A DNA stretch of 64,000 nucleotides, taken from Liolophura sinensis (taxonomy: Eukaryota; Mollusca; Polyplacophora; Chitonida; Chitonidae). The DNA is taken from NCBI RefSeq assembly GCF_032854445.1, contig NC_088295.1, positions 32,272,510 through 32,336,509 on the forward strand, given 5' to 3'. The notes beneath the pieces were generated by a model. It did not search any database and was not told the DNA's origin. It saw only the letters and a program-made list of their open reading frames with translations. The number at the start of each line of letters is the position of its first letter. Within the stretch, counting starts at the first letter, position 1. The translations under genes were made by a program, and so were the position numbers. Shown in pieces: positions 48,908-61,455 of the stretch.

Positions 48908-51900
48908 ATGTCTTACAGGGCGGAGAAGTCCGGCTACAGCGCCGAGGCGTATGCCAGGGTAAGCCCGTTAACACGTCTTCATCAGTTCTTCTGTAATGGC
49001 TGGGGGTAATTAGAAGTAGGGTGTGGTCGAACGCCACTCTGTAATCATTGTCAAGACCAGAAGTCCTACATATAGACAGTGAACACAGACTGTCTCGGCA
49101 TGCCAGGATGTAAGGATTCAGGTGGTTCCATGGACATAACCTGGTTGGGTGCTCAGTGTCATTCTCTTAGCATTTGTATATAGGCCATTTCTATAGAATA
49201 CAGCCCAAACCAACCCCTCCTGCTGTCGGCTGATACATTGCCGGTCATGTCAGGCCGAATGATCGACCGGTCTCAACCAACCCTTACGTTTCTATGGCAA
49301 CTCACTGTTACATTATACCATGTTTTTGGTATAATATTTTAAATTCATGAGAAACTTAAATTTTAATCCATGATCCATCTTGAGTGATGGCATGCGGGTC
49401 AAGTACATTCTTGCTGGAACATGGGCATCAGCTGTAGTACACATGAAGCGTATTAACTAATGAGCCGATCTCCATGTGTACATGTATGCTGGAGAAGGCG
49501 GCAAGCGTGTTTGGTGTGAGCTTGAGACATTACACCAGAACCAACCCAGGGGACTTCTGCCTTCCTCATAGAAAGCCGACCCACAAAGTAGCTGCCACCT
49601 CCCCCTCCCCCCGGGAGACTCGTCCACTTAAACCAATTACACACATGTGGGGAGTGGGCTGTCCCGCAGGAGGTTAAGTCGACATCACATTCATATATAT
49701 ATATCGTGTATGTATGTGTAGTGCCACCACCCATGAATAATTTTATATGTGCCATTGCATTGCCTTTATGCAATGAAAGTAGACAACCGACGTAACAAGC
49801 TTGAATTAATGAAATGGTTTACTTATATAGCCGTGTTTAATATACCAATAATATTAGATTTTTTGAGATTCCTGTAAAGTTTCCTTAATATATTAAGGTA
49901 TTGTTTTTGTCAACTTTCCGTGTTGTTCTCGTTTTCTCACAATGTTATCTCATCTTGGAAGCTTCTCAGTCACAACAATTACGACTTGTTCCATTGCACC
50001 TGTTTTGATATAGCTGCAAGTTTCTATTTTGGTTTGGATGAATTCCTATTAGGAATGAACTGAACTTCATTATAGCGTTTAACGGCGACTCCAAAATTAT
50101 AAGTGACAAATGTCATGCTAAATTCTTAACCTAGAAGATGATCGTTTGTACTTAGTATTGTATGGTCATCTTCGGTTACGTGGGCAGGTCTTCAGCAACC
50201 TGCGGATGGTCGTTGGTCTGTCTGGTTTCCTCTCACCATAATGCTGACCGCCGTCATATAAGGGAAATGTTCTTAAGTACGTCGTGAAACACCAATGAAA
50301 TAAATAAATAAATATATAGTGATACATGGTCATTGTATTTATCGTTACATCTATTTGCTAGATACATACTCACTGGAAATCGATATAACGTAACATATAC
50401 CGCTTACGTCCAGCCAGATGACCAGAAACAATAAATATTTCTCATCCCAGAACAACTGAGACATGCAATCAGCTTACTAACCCGTGTACCGCTACTTCTG
50501 ACCAGTGTCAGTTACTTCAAACCTGTAGCCAATACTCTATGTAACGATCGAGCTTATCTTTGGAATGAACAATGCTATACCATATCTTTATTTTAACATG
50601 TCAACGATAAAAAAGCCTAGCGATATATAGCGATGCTTGGTGTCATTTAATGAAGAAATACTACAATAAATACACTCCTGCTTAGTCGGCGCAGAGGGTA
50701 CAGAGATAAATTCTTCCACACGGGTCGGTTCCAGTCAGATATGGAACATGGCAGCGCTGCACACAAACCGCGGATGTAATGAGAGCATTCCTACAATGAC
50801 ATCCGCAGATATTCATCTGGCGTTAGGTGTTAACTAGAAAGAGGATCGATTCATGGATGAAGGATCTAACAGGATGATACGACGGGAAAGATGATTAACC
50901 AGTACACAGAGCCATAACACTTAACAAGTGCAGAGCCATAGCGCTGACTAGATAACAATAGCTCGATCAGTTAGCTAGTGATCAATTTTATAAGCATCAA
51001 CGCTAGTATGGCGCTGTATTACATTCGTTGAATTGAATGCATCGTCAACACAATTATTTGTAAACAAATTGGGCCGATTACAGCTGTCTCGAACTGAGGT
51101 CAAAATTTATAAACTGGCTCTACGATGCTTAGTTTTTTGGAAGTTGAAATTTGAACACATTTGTCACAAAATAACGTTGATGAAGTGGACAAAATTTTAT
51201 CTTTCCCTATGTCCAAAAATAAGGTTTGAGATCGTTTTTCTTGACTTAATTGAGAAATGGCTTTGTGAAATTGGGACCCATATGTGTTAATTTATAACAG
51301 AAACAGCATTCACATGATCGACGCACACCATGTCAGTTTAGCATTCTGTTTCGGTTTCCAACCGTAATTCTCCATTATCAGTTAATGAGACCAACTAAAT
51401 CAGTCTCTTGCACTAGTGTATGAACAGTCTTGTATGCACACCGTAATGTATTTTTTTAGCGAATGAAATGATGCTTCCTTGTAAAAACGAAGAAATGATC
51501 AGATCAGGGCCTGATTCTAAAACTATTTCGGGCCGAAGTCAATATCTGAAGTACCTTTTTAGAGTTTATGTTTTGGCTGTAGAACTTATAACTTTGACTA
51601 CCTCTAATGTTGTCTTGATACAATGTGTCATAATTTCAACTGCCTGAGAAGAAAAGTAAGAATTGTCAGGAGGTTTTAAATTTCGACTAAAGTCTGAAAT
51701 AGCTTTGATTAATTGATAATTAAGACACCGATTCCACAAAGCTATTTCAGACTTTAGTCGAAATTTAGTCTGGTGTGACTTATGTACTGCTTTCTTCGTA
51801 ATGCATAACACAAGCACACCACATTTTTGTTTGTTTGGTCAGTCTCTTATTATTAGCGAACTGAAATCAGGTATGCATTGTCGAATGTCTGTGGTAACTG

Positions 51901-54040
51901 GAATACCCTACACACCAATATCCATCCAGCCTATAGCTTTGCCCTTTGTACTGTTTCTTACTGGTGGCAGCTAGAGGCTAAGTACGACCCGGCTGTGGCC
52001 CGTCAGTGCTTACTCTGGATGGAGACTTTGTTCAAAGAAGCCGGAGAGGAAGTACAATTTGACACAAGCGGAGACGCGGAAACCTTCCAGAGCGATCTCA
52101 AAGATGGAATCATTTTGTGTCGGTAAGGAAAAAACTTAATGCAAAACTTTCTAAGTTTTTCAGAAGAGGCATTTCAACACCTTGTCTCTAAATGCTGTTA
52201 CATTGTATGTTTAAATTATCCGATAATAATCAAATGGCGCTGACCTCGATTCTTTTCAATTGCTTAGCAAGAATCCTGACTTGTAAATCTTATTGTCTGT
52301 CCCACTAAGTGTATAGATTTCACAATGTTGTTGGCATGAATATTCTTTGGTTTAGTAATGCAATGTCATTGTTGATGGTGATGATATACCAGCACTTGAC
52401 CAATGGAGTTGCGAGTTCGAATCCACCTTCCGAAGTTTTGATGGCGGTTTTAGATCAGTAGATTTATCAGGCAAGTGGAGAAAAGCAGCGGTTTATACTA
52501 TAGGTTCTTTCATGGAGTCTATTTACAGACAGGCGTCGTATATACATCTATATGTATATGGTTGCTCATGGTTACAACTTTACATTATTTCTCTCACTCG
52601 GTTAAAGTATTGTTCTTAACCATTCCGGATGTGGCCCCTGCATGTGGCCATTGACGTCACAGACTGAACCTAGATTGCCAGGCACCTTTCGAGTGGCAGT
52701 TGTCTCCTCGAAGCACACCGTTTCCTCTATAGCCTAAAAAAATCTTTCGTTAATCCGTTGACTGTGGGATGAGTGATTGAATTGTCCTAATTACGAATTA
52801 TTCCTTAATCGTGAACGGATTAATCCTTTCGATCGACGGATCAGGAAATTACAACCCGTCATCCCTTAGGCCCCCGATTTAACGGAAAATCTTTTTTCAA
52901 GGCAAGGGTGCTCCAAAGCACGACTGATGTATTATATAAATGTACATGTGAGTGAAAACTTCTCATATACGCTGTTAAATATGGCGCAAATAAAATAAAT
53001 GCATGTATACTGTATTTCTCTTGTACTGTACATCAACAGACTTATGAACACAATATGCCCTGGATCAATCGCCGCCAACAAGCTGTCTAAACCTCCGACG
53101 ATGCCGTTCAAGCAAATGGAGCTGATCCAGTATTTCGTGGCAGCCGTGAGGAACTATGGTGTGGCGGATCACGAGAACTTTGCTACCGTGGATCTTCACG
53201 AATCACAAAACCTGAATCAGGTCGTGACCTGTCTGCAGGCTTTGGGGAGGAAGGTGAGTTCCGGGATTGGCAGTTGAGTGATATGTTCTCACTAAGCGTA
53301 CGTGTATCAGGTGTTTCGTGTCATGCGAAAGTGATTCTTTGGGCAGGGTCGTATATTTGAGAATGAAGGTTGTCTTAACTTTCTTGTTTTGTATACATGA
53401 CCATGGTCAAACTTTCTGCTTATTCCATCAGGTAAAAAATACAATTCTTCTCCGGCCGTACGTGGGAAAGTCTGCTAGCAACCTGTGGATAGTCGTGGGT
53501 TTCCCTCGGGCTCTGCCCGGTTTCCTCGGGCCAAAATCCTGGCCGTCGTCGTATGAGTGAGATATTCTTGAGTATGGCTTAAAACTCCAATCAAATAAAT
53601 AAATAAGTAAATAAATAGATAAAAAAAATACGATACTCATGGCATGGGTATGACAGTAATTCTGTTTTTCTGCTGATTGAAAACGGTAAAATATTCAATA
53701 GAATCGTATCCATAAACTGCTACGAAGTATATTTTTGTATACATGTAGAATTGCCTTCCCACGCATACACATTCCGTCATCATCGTTACCTGGCATCTCC
53801 TAAACTTACTGACCGATTCACGTGCAGCCATGCAATAATACTGAGCATTATGTTTTACAGGCTCAGATGGAAGGTAAAACCGGGTTTGGTCCCAAGGAAG
53901 CCAGATTAAATAAACGGGATTTCTCGGCAGAACAATTAAAAGCTGGACAAAACGTTATTAATCTCCAATACGGGACAAACAAGGGAGCTAACCAGTCCGG
54001 GATGGCCTTCGGGAAACACCGTTCGATTATTGGAGACTAG
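48908..54040 (+). CDS. Transgelin/myophilin-like protein B (CH domain plus calponin repeat)
   Basis: Exons 48908-48958, 51971-52122, 53040-53253 and 53861-54040 join in frame to 198 residues, the normal transgelin size. Exon 1 encodes MSYRAEKSGYSAEAYAR, an N-terminal peptide like that of the third gene. The CH domain covers about 20-138: VARQCLLWME, FDTSG, LKDGIILCRLMNTICPGS, MPFKQMELIQYF, FATVDLHESQNL. The single calponin (CLIK) repeat is near 172-195, with NLQYGTNKGANQSGMAFGKH. Such proteins bundle or stabilise actin in muscle and other cells. Transgelin, myophilin and muscle-protein-20 types cannot be separated from sequence alone. Intron 1 is 3 kb and holds a SINE and a foldback repeat. 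Confidence 0.93.
50174..50315 (+). repeat. SINE fragment without head
   Basis: Central domain and tail of the main family (TACGTGGGCAGGTCTTCAGC, CATAATGCTGACCGCCGTC, AATAAATAAATAAAT). It lies in intron 1 of gene B. Confidence 0.85.
51510..51548 (+). repeat. Diverged third copy of the foldback arm
   Basis: CCTGATTCTAAAACTATTTC resembles the right-arm flank CCGATTCCACAAAGCTATTT at 51729-51748. It suggests the module exists apart from the hairpin. Confidence 0.4.
51677..51767. repeat. Perfect 31-bp inverted repeat (foldback element)
   Basis: The arms 51677-51707 and 51737-51767 are exact reverse complements (core TTCGACTAAAGTCTGAAATA) with a 29-bp spacer. Perfect pairing over 31 bp is far beyond chance and implies a recent event or homogenisation. 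It lies about 200 bp before exon 2 of gene B. Confidence 0.95.
53446..53611 (+). repeat. SINE copy without head
   Basis: It starts at TCTCCGGCCGTACGTGGGA, runs through the centre (GGGCTCTGCCCGGTTTCCTC) and ends in AATAAATAAATAAGTAAATA. A possible duplication, TAAAAAATAC-like, flanks it. It lies in intron 3 of gene B. Confidence 0.88.
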
Positions 54041-55070
54041 TTTGGTGTTAGTAGTCTATGCAATACTCGTCATTGTACAATGGTCAACATTTGCCAATAC
54101 ACGCATAAATATGTGATTAATCTCCAGTAAGTTATAAATGAGTATTTTTACTGCGTTACAATGGGCTGCTTTAACTGTAATGTAACGTTTCAGCGTTTGG
54201 TTGCCTACGAACATGGACATGGATTATGTTGTTGTCGGCCATGTTTAACATTTCAGTTTTAATTCCCGACGGATGGACTGGTGTTTAGCTGTGATTTCTT
54301 CTTGTGCCAAACGCTGAACCCATGCTAGTGAAACGTTCATATTTCGTTTTTTTCTCTTTAGCCTGTCTTGAAGTATGCGTTATGTAGTATTGTAGCCTAC
54401 AAGCTGCTGGTTTCCCCGAGAGGTATAAATACTGCTGTCAAATATCCAAAACTAAATCGCTACAGTACAAAGCCGTGAAATGTGCTTGTTGTTAATTATG
54501 CAACTCTGTGGAGATTTGTAGATGTGCTATATCCTTCACAACCTATCTTATATATGTTTCTTTTACATGAAGACTGTGGTAAACATGACTGGGACCAAAA
54601 AAAGCATTGTTTCATTATGGCTTTTAATGTGATGTAATCAGTCATTTAGTTTTATTGGTAAGTTTAATATGTTGACCCCATTATGGACTACATTTCCCTA
54701 TCCTTGATTTTCAGCAGGAGATTACAAGACGAATGATTGTATACTTGAAATATCTAGAACATCCGAACTAGTCTCCTTCGTCGATTTCCATCTTATTCCA
54801 AAAGCGTCTTGTCTGTTACAAAGCCAAGATCAGATTTCATCTATATATAGTTATTTTATATGCGCACTACTTGTTCATTGCACTACAGCTACATATGTGT
54901 TGAAATACCTAAAGCAAAAAATATTACTTTTATAAGTGTCATGTCCTCCTCTGGAATCACGAGATTGCTGGAAACGATTTTGTTCCGCTGAAAGAAAAAT
55001 TGCTCCTACCAAAGATCACAAGTTTGCCAAAGTAACTGTATACAGTTTAAATAGGGGGGAGGGGGAGGGG

Positions 55071-55338
55071 GGCCCTCCGTGGCTCAGTCGGTTAGCGCGC
55101 TAGCGCAGCGCAATGACCCTAGAGTCTCTCACCAATGTGGTCGCTATGAGTTCAAGTCCAGCTCATGCTGGCTTCCTCTCCGGCCGTACGTGGGAAGGTC
55201 TGCAGCAACTTGCGTATGGTTGTGGGTTTCCCCCGGGCTCTGCCCGGTTTCCTCCCACCATAATGCTGGCCGCCGTCGTATAAGTGAAATATTCTTGAGT
55301 ACGGCGTAAAACACCAATCAAATAAGTAAATAAATAAA
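55071..55338 (+). mobile_element. Full-length tRNA-derived SINE, reference copy
   Basis: Plus-strand copy of about 268 bp. The pol III A box is TGGCTCAGTCGG (55080-55091) and the B box GTTCAAGTC (55150-55158). The conserved centre begins at CCGGCCGTACGTGGGAAGGT, and the tail is AATAAATAAAT-like. The 11-bp duplication TTTAAATAGGG lies at 55046-55056 and 55339-55349. About 14 extra G-rich bases lie between the left duplication and the head. Confidence 0.93.
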
Positions 55339-55732
55339 TTTAAATAGGGACAGCACATCACCTTTTGCTTTTTCTAGTCTTATTTCGTGTCCCATGTTTC
55401 GAACAAAAGGCTGATAATGATGTATTATTCAGATCCATCTGTGATTCGAAATTCGATAATGCTGTTCGCCACATCGGGGTGAGCTGACAACCAAAATAAG
55501 GGAGATGACTCCGAAGGGAGTTCTTGAAATTTACAAGCTGAGAAGAAAGCATTCAAACTCTGCACTTATATAATTATTACTATTTCAAAATTCAGCATTC
55601 AAAGAGTGACAGATATACGTAAATACAATCTTTTATGAAAGCTGTTCTTGAAATGCGCCATAATACGCCTCATGGAAGGCCTGAAACTATTGTGCATTTC
55701 TCGTCACACTCACAGTTATTTACTTCTTCAAA

Positions 55733-55763
55733 ATTTGGATCGCCACAATACGGCGATCCAAAT
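55733..55763. repeat. 12-bp perfect hairpin
   Basis: ATTTGGATCGCC (55733-55744), seven-base loop, then GGCGATCCAAAT (55752-55763). No T tract or gene context suggests a function. Confidence 0.85.
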
Positions 55764-56961
55764 CTTACAAATCTCATAATCTTACATAACTATTTTCAAA
55801 TAACAGTAACGTCCTCTTTCTGTGGCATGACTGGATGTAATTCACATGTGATAAGTTTCCTTTGTGCAGGGTGCCTCATAATCGATTCTGTTGTGGATGT
55901 TCTTCAAGGTATCATGAACACGATATACCTGAAACAACCAACAATGCGATGTAAAAGGCATAAAGCGCCATATATTCCATCATTTCAGCAAGTGATATTT
56001 TTTGTTTTGTTTATAATCCTCCCTAATTGTTGGTAGTACTCTTATTAGGCCACAAATCATGGCGTTTTCGTTCGCCTGAATTCCGCATTATGCGGCTTAC
56101 TGTTCCTTCTAGATGATGAAAAGTTCTACGTGACAGACTATACATGGTACATGGCCACCTCGACCTTGACCTTCACGCCTGTAACCTATGACTGTACAGT
56201 TATGTTTTCATGTTGATCGTTATGTTTGAACCATTGTGACATTTGTACAGTTGTGTATATATATTGTTTTGTCTTTTGACAATACACTGTAGTTAAAATA
56301 AAAGTGATATTAGATATTGAAAACTGATATTATGTACTTTATAAAATCTTTGATGTCAATCCTAAGCGAGAAACCATTTTATGCCGTCTTGACATCGCTC
56401 ATCTTTAAATATCGTGTTTCCATTTAGAAAACCACTTCCTTGATGCCCAAACTCATCGGATCATTAGCATTAGTTTTGTACTTAGGCCGTCTGATTGCTA
56501 GATTGATTGTTGAATGGCTGATGTTGGTGGTTGGATTGTGTAATGGGTTGGCAGAGATACAGCATTCGATATCAAGTTACATCGGAGCAGGCGACACACG
56601 CAAAACTATGACAGTAACACACGTTGGATTAGCTGATTGCCGTATGGTTAATTGGGTAACAGATAGAATGTTTAATGAAAACAATTCATCCATACATTCT
56701 GAAGGATAGGATTTCTCGCTTAAATCCACCTTTCCATTAAGCTTTTCGGAGAACTGTATCTTCAAGGAGCATCTGGTAAACACCAGCGCTTTCCATGTGC
56801 CGTGCATGATAGATGTGTGTAGGAGGGTAGGTGTGATACATAGGCCTAAATGCGGCCTAGATGTGGCGGGGTGTCAGGCGACATCAGAATCACAATAAAC
56901 TCTTTCAAGATTCATTAAAAGTGAATAATATAGTTTTCTTCTCTGCTCATAAACAAATATT

Positions 56962-56982
56962 GGGGGGGGGGGGGGGGGGGGG
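56962..56982 (+). repeat. Poly-G run (about 21 G)
   Basis: An uninterrupted G run able to form a quadruplex, or an assembly-sensitive homopolymer. Shorter runs are at 40704-40717 and 62872-62881. Confidence 0.9.
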
Positions 56983-57739
56983 AAAGCCGTCACTTGCATG
57001 TCCCGAACATTTCACTCTGACGAAAATATTACATGTACGATTAATACTGGGCACACATGTATGTTCAAGACACTGGCTTATTCTTAGATTCTTAGTAATA
57101 AAATAAGATTCACACGTAATACGTTTATCTGTTAAACGTACCTTAACAAAACAATTGCGGTTATATATATGTATAATGAGCACAACAAGGTATTTGCGGT
57201 TTTCCGTACACATGCCTCGAGGCATTCATGTGGCTATTTTGTGTGAGTGACGGCTGAGTTTACTACCTAAAATCAGGTATTTACAGCTGTACTTCTGGAC
57301 TGGAGTAGTTCAGGTTCACCAGGGACATGCAAGTCTGCACGTTACCATCCTTGCTAAATACCTGCTACACCCAATACAATCAGCCTAAATGCCTGAGTCA
57401 TATATAAGTTGGTACTTGCTGGTTTAGAATATATTGCAAAGATTAAACATATCGTGTGAATACAAACCCATTGGCATATGCGGTCATGATTTCAGTATAG
57501 CAACACAACTATGATAAAATCTACATGACGAATCACAACTGAAATGACAGGTACTAGTATATCCTCACCAGAATGTAGAGCACTATCTATGTCAGTGCAT
57601 TAAGTGCACCGACATAAATTTGGGCACACATGAACTACTGTTAGCTATTGTACAATTAAATGTGGATATGGATGACACCTAGATAATGTTTTAATGTACA
57701 TTTATGAATATGCTTCCTATACTATAGTCAGAATTCTGT

Positions 57740-57910
57740 TATATATAGGCGCCAGTAACTTGCACAACTCAGTGCCTTGTCTCAGACGTGTCATTTCGAG
57801 TTTCTGTGCTGTAAGTTGTTTGGGATTTGCCTGATACCCTCGGCGATATATGTTTTAGTGACGCAGTGGCGGCGCTGGGACAATTCCACTGGAGATAAGA
57901 GGAAGTCAAG
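57740..57910 (+). promoter_or_regulatory. Candidate TATA box and non-coding first exon
   Basis: TATATATA (57740-57747), then about 160 bp ending in a donor-like GTCAAG|GTAAAAG (57910/57911). The arrangement recalls that proposed for gene A. It could be a distal alternative promoter of gene C, but nothing else supports this. Confidence 0.2.
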
Positions 57911-59045
57911 GTAAAAGTACAGCTGAAATGTTGGAAGATATATGTTAACGCCATAGCAAAGTAATACATTTGTTAAGATATTGATGTTTTTAAGTTTGAT
58001 CTTTTACACTGAAATGAAAGCTAAAATTCCTTTTCACGTTAAAGAGTATAATTAGACGATTGTAATGTCCACAGTAAAGACCTCCTTTATCCCGCTGTCC
58101 TTCAAGTATGTTATTCATTCTGCTACCCATCTGAGATTTCGTTCATTCTGTCATTCGTCAAATCGTCCTTATCAATAAAATACAATATTTGGTCTGTGTA
58201 ATCTGAAGGCATTGTAAAGCCTATACCTTCGTGAAGCAGTTATGCAATCAGTATGTAATGTGACAAATCCGGGTATTTTAGAGTAAACTATACAATTTTC
58301 TCCTGTTAACAATCACCACGTTGCTTTTTACAATACATGCATGTGTAGGCCTTGCCTGCACCCCATGTATTAGAAGCATTAACGTTGTATAGGCCTAGTG
58401 TAGCACGGTACCCGTTAATTATTTTTCTCAATTGGAGTGATTTTGTCCGTGCGAAAAAAAAAAGCCAACGTCAAACAATAAGGACATTAATTTTGCTGTA
58501 GCTTTGTCATCGCTAGTTCGTGTGGCGTTGTAAACAAAACAAAGGGTTGATTGTGGAGCCTGCTGTATAGGGTTTACCGGCTGGGTGAATGCACTAATCA
58601 GGGAGGACCAGACTCTGACATTTCCCCTAATTTACTGAGATAACGGACCAAATTAACGCCGACCTTTGCCTCAGCCGGTAGAGCCGGGGGAGGATTGTGG
58701 TTTCCCAGGTCTTCTAGAAGCTTGGAGAACTAGGTAACGTGCGGTTAACGGGCTATGTGTGGAAACATCACGGGACACGGGGTACCGAAAAATACCAAAT
58801 TGTCCTTTGTTTTCAATAAATTGAATACTGTATGTATATACAAACACAATTTAACCCTTGGTCCTCAAGTAACACCACTGTAAGCTAAAAGCGGTTTTTG
58901 CAACGACTAATGCGTAGAAGGCAACAAGCACGTGCAGTTGAAGTGAGCATCAGGAGAAAGAAACTTGTATCTGAAAATACTTTCGATTATTAGTTATTAA
59001 TTTGTTTTGGCTGAATTAAACGCAGTATGGTGTTTGAGACTGTAA

Positions 59046-59557
59046 GTTGGGTTTTACAATATATATTGATAATGTATTTGGGCTATGCAGTCTATACTGA
59101 TAATGTATGGTGGATTTTACAATATATATTGATGTGTACATAGGCTTTACAGTCTATATTGTTAATGTGCGGTGGGCTTTACAGTATATCTTGATAATGT
59201 ACGGTGGGCTTTACAGTCCATATTGATAATGTACATGGGCTTTACAGCCTATATTGTCAATGCACGGTGGGCTTTACGATCTGCCTTGATAATGAACGTG
59301 GGCTTTACAATCTATATTGTTAACGCACGGTGGGCTTTACAATCTATATTGATAATGTACGTGGGCTTTACAATCTAACTTGATAGTGTACATGGAGTTT
59401 ACAATCTGTCTTGAAAATATACATGGGCTTTACAATCTATATTGATAATGTACGTGGACTTTACAATCTATCTTGATAGTGTACATGAACTTCACAATCT
59501 ATCTTGATAATGTGCCTGGGCTTTACAATCTATATTGATAACGTACATGAGCTTTAC
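59046..59557. repeat. 31/32-bp minisatellite, about 16 copies
   Basis: The unit is close to GGGCTTTACAATCTATATTG followed by ATAATGTACGT. Copies diverge, and 31- and 32-bp forms are mixed. The array has no flanking gene. Confidence 0.93.
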
Positions 59558-59814
59558 ACAAAAACAGAAAAGAAATGTATGAACATAGACCTGTGTTCTT
59601 TCCAACAAAAGTGTCATATTTGTACAACTCTGAATTAAGACAAGATGTTATGTTGTATTAACACAAGGTCTTCTGTTGAAAGAACTGAACACAAGATGTG
59701 TTGGATGTTATACACAATACTTGTTACGAAATACACAAGCTTTTGTTGTATTACATAAATGACGCCATTTTAATGAAAGTTTGTATTTTATTTAATGTGT
59801 ACTTAACATTTATC

Positions 59815-59957
59815 TGGGGCCTACGTTTCTCAGTTGGTTAGCCTGCCAGCGCAGCGTAATGACTTAGGAGCCTCTCACCAATGCGGTCGCTGTGAGTTCA
59901 AGTCCAGGTCATGCTGGCTTCCTCTCCGGCCTTACGTGGGACGATCTACCAGCAGCC
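59815..59957 (+). repeat. SINE head-only fragment
   Basis: The tRNA-like head (TCTCAGTTGGTTAGCCTGCC, B box GAGTTCAAGTCC) and the first part of the centre are present. It breaks off at CCAGCAGCCTGTGTATT, with no tail. Confidence 0.85.
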
Positions 59958-61303
59958 TGTGTATTTTGCGTGAACAAACAATGACGTTACACATTATTTT
60001 TTACGCCTTTATGCTCAGGTCGGAATAAAATTCTTGAGAACTGTACTCATGTAATGTGTGCCTCTGTGAGAAAAGCGAATCAGACGTTAAACACCGACTT
60101 TAGGACCACAGAAATGATTGTGAGACGGCGTTGGTGACCTTACACAATACCGTACCTGCAGATCACCTCATAATCAAAACATTTCATCGTATTTAATTCA
60201 GCGAAAACAAGTGAGCAAACAAAAAAAGGTTTTTCTATACTGGTCTTTACTTCGTTTTTAAGTTTGGCTTTGCTCCTTTATGTAATGAAATGGCTTCATT
60301 GCAGCTGAGTTTGGTATGGACTGGATTTACATATGACACAGACACACTGTGAACCGTTCAATCCCATCCAGGGCCATGTTCTGTTTAGTATACACCAAGT
60401 GGATAGTTGATTCATTGAAGGCTGAGGAGTTTGGTCGAAGTATATACTGTACAAACCAAGCATCAGTCCAAAAAACCAGACACATTCCTAACAGCTAAAT
60501 CTCTGAATGGTCCAATTCCAGGAAAGCCATATGTTTTGTACGGTTGCCCAGACGGACCATAGTAAAGGAATTTATGTGATAACACACGCGGGAGTCTGAT
60601 GCTCAGGTAATTGTGATAGGTTCACCGCAGTGAAGTGTAACCGTCTGTTCTTAATGAAAGGGGTTTGCCGAAAGTACTTTTAGTGTTGGCAACAAATGGG
60701 TCATTAATAAATGCAAGTAAACAATGTATTCACGCCTTGTTTTAAATTAAAGGACAGTGTCTCATGCAGCGACTCCTAAACATCGGTTATTCATAATCAA
60801 TTTACACCTTGGCCCGGCGTGTATTTCCAGGTGTATAGCGCCTGAATAGAGTAATTTGCACATAATTGACTTTTAAATACCACATATTCATGACACACAT
60901 ATGAATATAGGTAATCATGTGCTGTAATTAACACTTATATACACCAGCATGTGTACATGCAAACCTCTGTGCACGACACAGAACATGGTCTAACAGCTTC
61001 AGTGACAACTGTTAATTCAGTGCCGTCCTATATGCCTTGGGAGGTTCTACTGGTAAGACTTTGAGTACAAGGCTGACATATCCATGTGTAAGTTGGAATT
61101 TGAAGGACGTTTATACATGTCAGCTGAATGTAATATGATAGCTAATATTACATTGTATTGCATGTACACCGGCCCCAAACTTTGGTCTTACATGTGCCTT
61201 CCTGAATTTTCTCACACCTATACATGTAAATATATAGGTAAACATATACTAACACAACCAAGCACTGGATATGAAAGAGACATAAACATAGTTGTAAAAC
61301 TAT

Positions 61304-61455
61304 GAGATAACGTGCAACCTGCTGATGGTCGTGGATTTTCCCCGAGCTCTGTCCCGTTTCTTCCAACCAAAATGCTGGTCGCCGTCGTATAAGTGAAATA
61401 TCCTTGGGTACGGCGTAAAACACCAATCAAATCAATCAATCAATCAATCAATCAA
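61304..61455 (+). repeat. SINE 3' half with an (AATC)n tail
   Basis: Centre and 3' end of the main family (GATGGTCGTGGATTTTCCCC, GTCGCCGTCGTATAAGTGAA), ending in about seven AATC repeats instead of the usual AATA. Confidence 0.88.

Noticed and set aside
49453-49773. 106-codon minus-strand open frame
   Set aside because: Low-complexity Gly run from a C-rich stretch in gene B intron 1, no domain and no conservation signal.
55071-55165. Possible tRNA gene
   Set aside because: It has A and B boxes but no proper cloverleaf, and it is the head of a SINE with target-site duplications.
59172-59378. 68-codon repetitive open frame
   Set aside because: Translation of the minisatellite, open only because the repeat unit lacks stops in that frame.
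59046-59557. CRISPR-like array
   Set aside because: Units are contiguous with no spacers, copies diverge, and the genome is animal.
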